Origin: an uncultured Lachnospiraceae bacterium
Lineage (GTDB): Bacteria > Bacillota_A > Clostridia > Lachnospirales > Lachnospiraceae
Direction: 5' to 3'
Length of the DNA stretch: 24,191 nt
NCBI GenBank assembly: GCA_900553635.1
Contig: USDU01000008.1
Span: 1 to 24,191 of the forward strand
The notes below the pieces were generated by a model. That model was not told the DNA's origin. It searched no databases and saw only the letters and a list, made by a program, of their open reading frames with translations. A program made the position numbers and the translations under genes. Positions 22,377 through 24,191 of this stretch are shown one piece after another (within the stretch, counting starts at the first letter, position 1; each line of letters starts with the position of its first letter).

Positions 22377-23435
22377 CTACTGGTTACCGGCGTCTTTCGA
22401 CTGCTCGATATATTTCAGCGTCTCACTGGCCGGAAGTCCGTAACGGACGCCCTCCAGCACGGTCGTCAGCTTATCCAGCTCCTGCTCCTTGTCGTACAGG
22501 TAACCGGTAATCGCTGCCAGGGAATAGGGGTTCTGCCGCTTTTCCTCTGTGTATACCTTCCGCAGAAATCTATCGTAGACAGTCTCCAGTTCCCGGCTGT
22601 CCAGCTTCATAAAACGTTTTCCGTAATAGGTCTTCTGGATGGCCTCCTCCAGAGCTCTCTCATCTGCTGCCGCCACCATGGCGCGGATATCGCTGTCATG
22701 GAGCTTATAGGTCACCGGAATCAGAAGCGTATAGGTCGAAGCTTCCGACATCTGATAGTATTTCTTTGCCCGGTAAATCCACATCATATTCAGCAGATCA
22801 ATCTGGCTTCCCAGGCTTCTGGCCAGAAGCGACTTGGTCTTGCCCTTTGTCTGCTTGCTGTTCTGTTTCCATATCATAGAGAAATAATACAGATCCAGTG
22901 TCATTTCATAATCAAAGAGACTTGCGTTCTCCACATGATCCAGCTTCTGCAGTACCTTATAGTATTCGGTGCCCTTCAGTGCTTCCAGAATCTCGGGTAC
23001 CGTCCCTGTCTCAGCCAGCTTTTCCAGCGGTATGTCGGTGTAACGCTGTACCATGCTCCGAAGCTCCTTCTCTTCCGCGGTACGATCGCCGTGGTTGAAG
23101 GCTCTACGGAAGGCTCGCTTGATAATGGCGATATCAAACTTGCTGAAGTAAAGCCGCAGGATCTTTTTCTGTTCCTTATCGCAGAAACGATAGATCTTGG
23201 AGAAATCGTAATACAGCGTACCGACCAGCAGTCTCTCAATCTGACCCCGGTGAAGCTCCGTCTCATCATATCCCTTAAACAGGGCTTCATAGGCCGGAAT
23301 CTTTTTCAAATAGGCCACCGCCTGCGGAACACTCTCCATAGCTGCCAGCTTCTCAAAATCAGAATGCGTCAGAAGCCTGCTGTCCATGGCCCGTATCTTT
23401 GTGGCAACGGCACTGTATTTCATCAGTTCGCCCAT
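22377..23435 (-). CDS. atpC: V/A-type ATP synthase subunit C (d-like connector)
   Basis: A 352-residue, alpha-helical protein of the NtpC/V-type d family, the socket joining the central stalk to the c-ring. Seen: YSAVATKIRAMDSRLLTHSDFEKL near the N-terminus, FDIAIIKRAFR and SQIDLLNMMWIYRAKKYY, which are repeated helical-bundle signatures of the family. Length is normal. The ATG at 23435 is 2 bases after the preceding stop, with AGGAGAA upstream inside that gene. No oddity seen. Confidence 0.92.
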   Translation of the reverse strand: MGELMKYSAVATKIRAMDSRLLTHSDFEKLAAMESVPQAVAYLKKIPAYEALFKGYDETELHRGQIERLLVGTLYYDFSKIYRFCDKEQKKILRLYFSKFDIAIIKRAFRRAFNHGDRTAEEKELRSMVQRYTDIPLEKLAETGTVPEILEALKGTEYYKVLQKLDHVENASLFDYEMTLDLYYFSMIWKQNSKQTKGKTKSLLARSLGSQIDLLNMMWIYRAKKYYQMSEASTYTLLIPVTYKLHDSDIRAMVAAADERALEEAIQKTYYGKRFMKLDSRELETVYDRFLRKVYTEEKRQNPYSLAAITGYLYDKEQELDKLTTVLEGVRYGLPASETLKYIEQSKDAGNQ

Positions 23436-23437
23436 GC

Positions 23438-23758
23438 CTATTCTCCTATCATCTTATCAAAAATCGCAGCCGCCAGCTTCTCATGATTCTGGCTGTACTC
23501 CGCATCCATGGCCGCCAGTTCCCGGTCGGTCTCCTGCTTCATCTTCAGAAGCTCATTTTCTGCTTCCAACCGAAGCTTCTCATTCAGAGTTTTCAGCTTC
23601 TCCTGCGTCTGCGCGTCAATCTCCTTATCAAAGGCCTGTGTCTTCGCCTCATACTCAGCCGCGATCTGCTTCTTCTGCTCTGCCGCCTTCTCCTCCAGAG
23701 CCACTGCCGCGCTCTCGATCTCAGAAAGCCTGCCAAGCACTGCTTCCATCTGCTCCAT
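23438..23758 (-). CDS. V/A-type ATP synthase small coiled-coil stalk subunit (H/G-like)
   Basis: A 106-residue protein that is almost one continuous charged coiled coil (about 8-90, rich in Glu, Lys, Ala and Gln). It is the expected peripheral-stalk partner of subunit E, called H, G or NtpF in different organisms. Sequence alone identifies it only as a coiled coil. The call rests on its place as first gene of the operon, 2 bases before the C subunit gene. ACAGGAGGG precedes ATG 23758. Confidence 0.8.
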   Translation of the reverse strand: MEQMEAVLGRLSEIESAAVALEEKAAEQKKQIAAEYEAKTQAFDKEIDAQTQEKLKTLNEKLRLEAENELLKMKQETDRELAAMDAEYSQNHEKLAAAIFDKMIGE

Positions 23759-23796
23759 GCAAATCCCTCCTGTCTCGTCATAGTCTTTGAATCCAG

Positions 23797-23802
23797 ATTA
23801 TA
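23797..23802 (-). promoter_or_regulatory. -10 box of the ATPase operon promoter
   Basis: Consensus TATAAT on the minus strand, about 40 bases upstream of the first ATG, with the leader ending in ACAGGAGGG. The -35 region (about 23819-23825) is T-rich but does not resemble TTGACA, so the promoter may need an activator or use upstream AT-rich DNA. Confidence 0.6.
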
Positions 23803-23843
23803 CTATACTCTTTTTTTCAAAAAAGCTATAGCAAAATCCACCT

Positions 23844-23858
23844 AAAATGTATCATTTT
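23844..23858. promoter_or_regulatory. Operator-like palindrome upstream of the ATPase promoter
   Basis: AAAATG-TAT-CATTTT, a perfect 6-bp-arm palindrome about 20 bases upstream of the expected -35 position. A second copy of the core, in the opposite sense (AATG-ATA-CATT), lies at 23952-23962. Together they form a 14-base inverted repeat (23843-23856 and 23952-23965). The binding protein is unknown. Confidence 0.4.
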
Positions 23859-23962
23859 CCATTGGCATTTTCTACAAATTCATGTATAAATTGCCATATC
23901 TTCGGCATATTGCCCCACTTATAACATTCCCTCTTTTCGGTTATTCCGGATAATGATACATT

Positions 23963-23980
23963 TTACACACTTGTGTGTAA
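23963..23980. promoter_or_regulatory. 18-base palindrome TTACACAC-TT-GTGTGTAA
   Basis: Perfect 8-bp arms around TT, between the rpsU terminator and the second AATGATACATT copy. There is no T-run. It may be a protein-binding site. No regulator is assigned. Confidence 0.4.
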
Positions 23981-23993
23981 TTTCCCCTGTTAG

Positions 23994-24028
23994 AGAAAAA
24001 ATTCCCCGACAGTAGAGTCGAGGAATTT
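23994..24028 (-). terminator. Intrinsic terminator of rpsU
   Basis: A 12-bp stem (23999-24010 with 24017-24028, one G-U pair) and 6-base loop, followed on the minus strand by a T-run down to about 23996. It lies 11 bases after the rpsU stop codon. Confidence 0.88.
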
Positions 24029-24039
24029 CATGCACAATA

Positions 24040-24191
24040 TTAGTTGTATTTACGCTTTCTAGCTGCTTCAGATTTCTTCTTACGTCTTACGCTCGGTTTC
24101 TCGTAATGCTCTCTCTTACGGATCTCCTGCTGAATACCAGCCTTTGCACAGTTTCTCTTAAAACGACGCAGAGCGCTATCTAAAGTCTCGT
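24040..24191 (-). CDS. rpsU: 30S ribosomal protein S21 (partial, N-terminus outside window)
   Basis: The last 49 residues and the stop codon are visible. They read [19 protein letters not shown] then [20 protein letters not shown] and a very basic tail ending RKYN, the characteristic S21 sequence (total usually about 58 residues). S21 is a late-assembly small-subunit protein near the anti-Shine-Dalgarno region. The start and promoter lie to the right of the window. It is followed by its own terminator. Confidence 0.95.
   Translation of the reverse strand, partial: ETLDSALRRFKRNCAKAGIQQEIRKREHYEKPSVRRKKKSEAARKRKYN

Overview
All identifiable genes in this window lie on the minus strand, so the window reads right to left. 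Gene content, Shine-Dalgarno strength and moderate-GC coding sequence with AT-rich intergenic DNA suggest an anaerobic Clostridia species. My best guess is a gut Lachnospiraceae relative, but no rRNA is present to confirm it. The evidence includes a two-subunit oxygen-sensitive fumarase, heterodisulfide-reductase (Hdr) and Flx proteins, a V/A-type ATPase, and a perfect clostridial-type Rex operator.

Layout in transcription order. (1) 24191-24040: the 3' part of rpsU and its terminator. (2) 23758-15148: a nine-gene V/A-type ATPase operon (coiled-coil H/G-like subunit, C, I, K, F, E, A, B, D) with a strong terminator after D. (3) 14827-13868: a gene of the lactate/malate dehydrogenase family. 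Its substrate-specificity residue is Arg, so I call it malate dehydrogenase. (4) 13867-13452: an intergenic region with two long perfect hairpins, a palindrome, phased T-tracts and a sigma-A promoter whose -35 and spacer lie inside a perfect 18-bp Rex operator. (5) 13451-3265: one long operon, hdrB-hdrC-hdrA-flxD-flxC-flxB-flxA-frdB-frdA-transporter. (6) 3173-498: a second promoter, the fumarase alpha and beta genes, a DUF1275 membrane protein and a YbaK-type deacylase, closed by a terminator. (7) 335-1: the N-terminal half of an OmpR-type response regulator.

Main interpretation (inference). Malate dehydrogenase, fumarase, FrdA/FrdB and an AspT-like carrier form the reductive branch from oxaloacetate to succinate. 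FrdA/FrdB have no membrane anchor gene. They sit in the same operon as a complete FlxABCD-HdrABC set, which in other organisms is an NADH-oxidising, flavin-bifurcating complex. The cluster has no hydrogenase, formate dehydrogenase or DsrC gene. The economical reading is a soluble NADH:ferredoxin/fumarate oxidoreductase: two NADH would be oxidised, one pair of electrons going to ferredoxin and the other to fumarate. Its promoter would be repressed by Rex when NADH is low. HdrB (CCG protein) plus FrdB and FrdA resembles a split form of methanogen thiol:fumarate reductase. FrdA also has Asn where flavin-linking fumarate reductases have His, and it lacks the usual C-terminal region.

I saw no tRNA, rRNA, CRISPR array, transposase or prophage gene. 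Function calls rest on reading motifs by eye. No searches were run.
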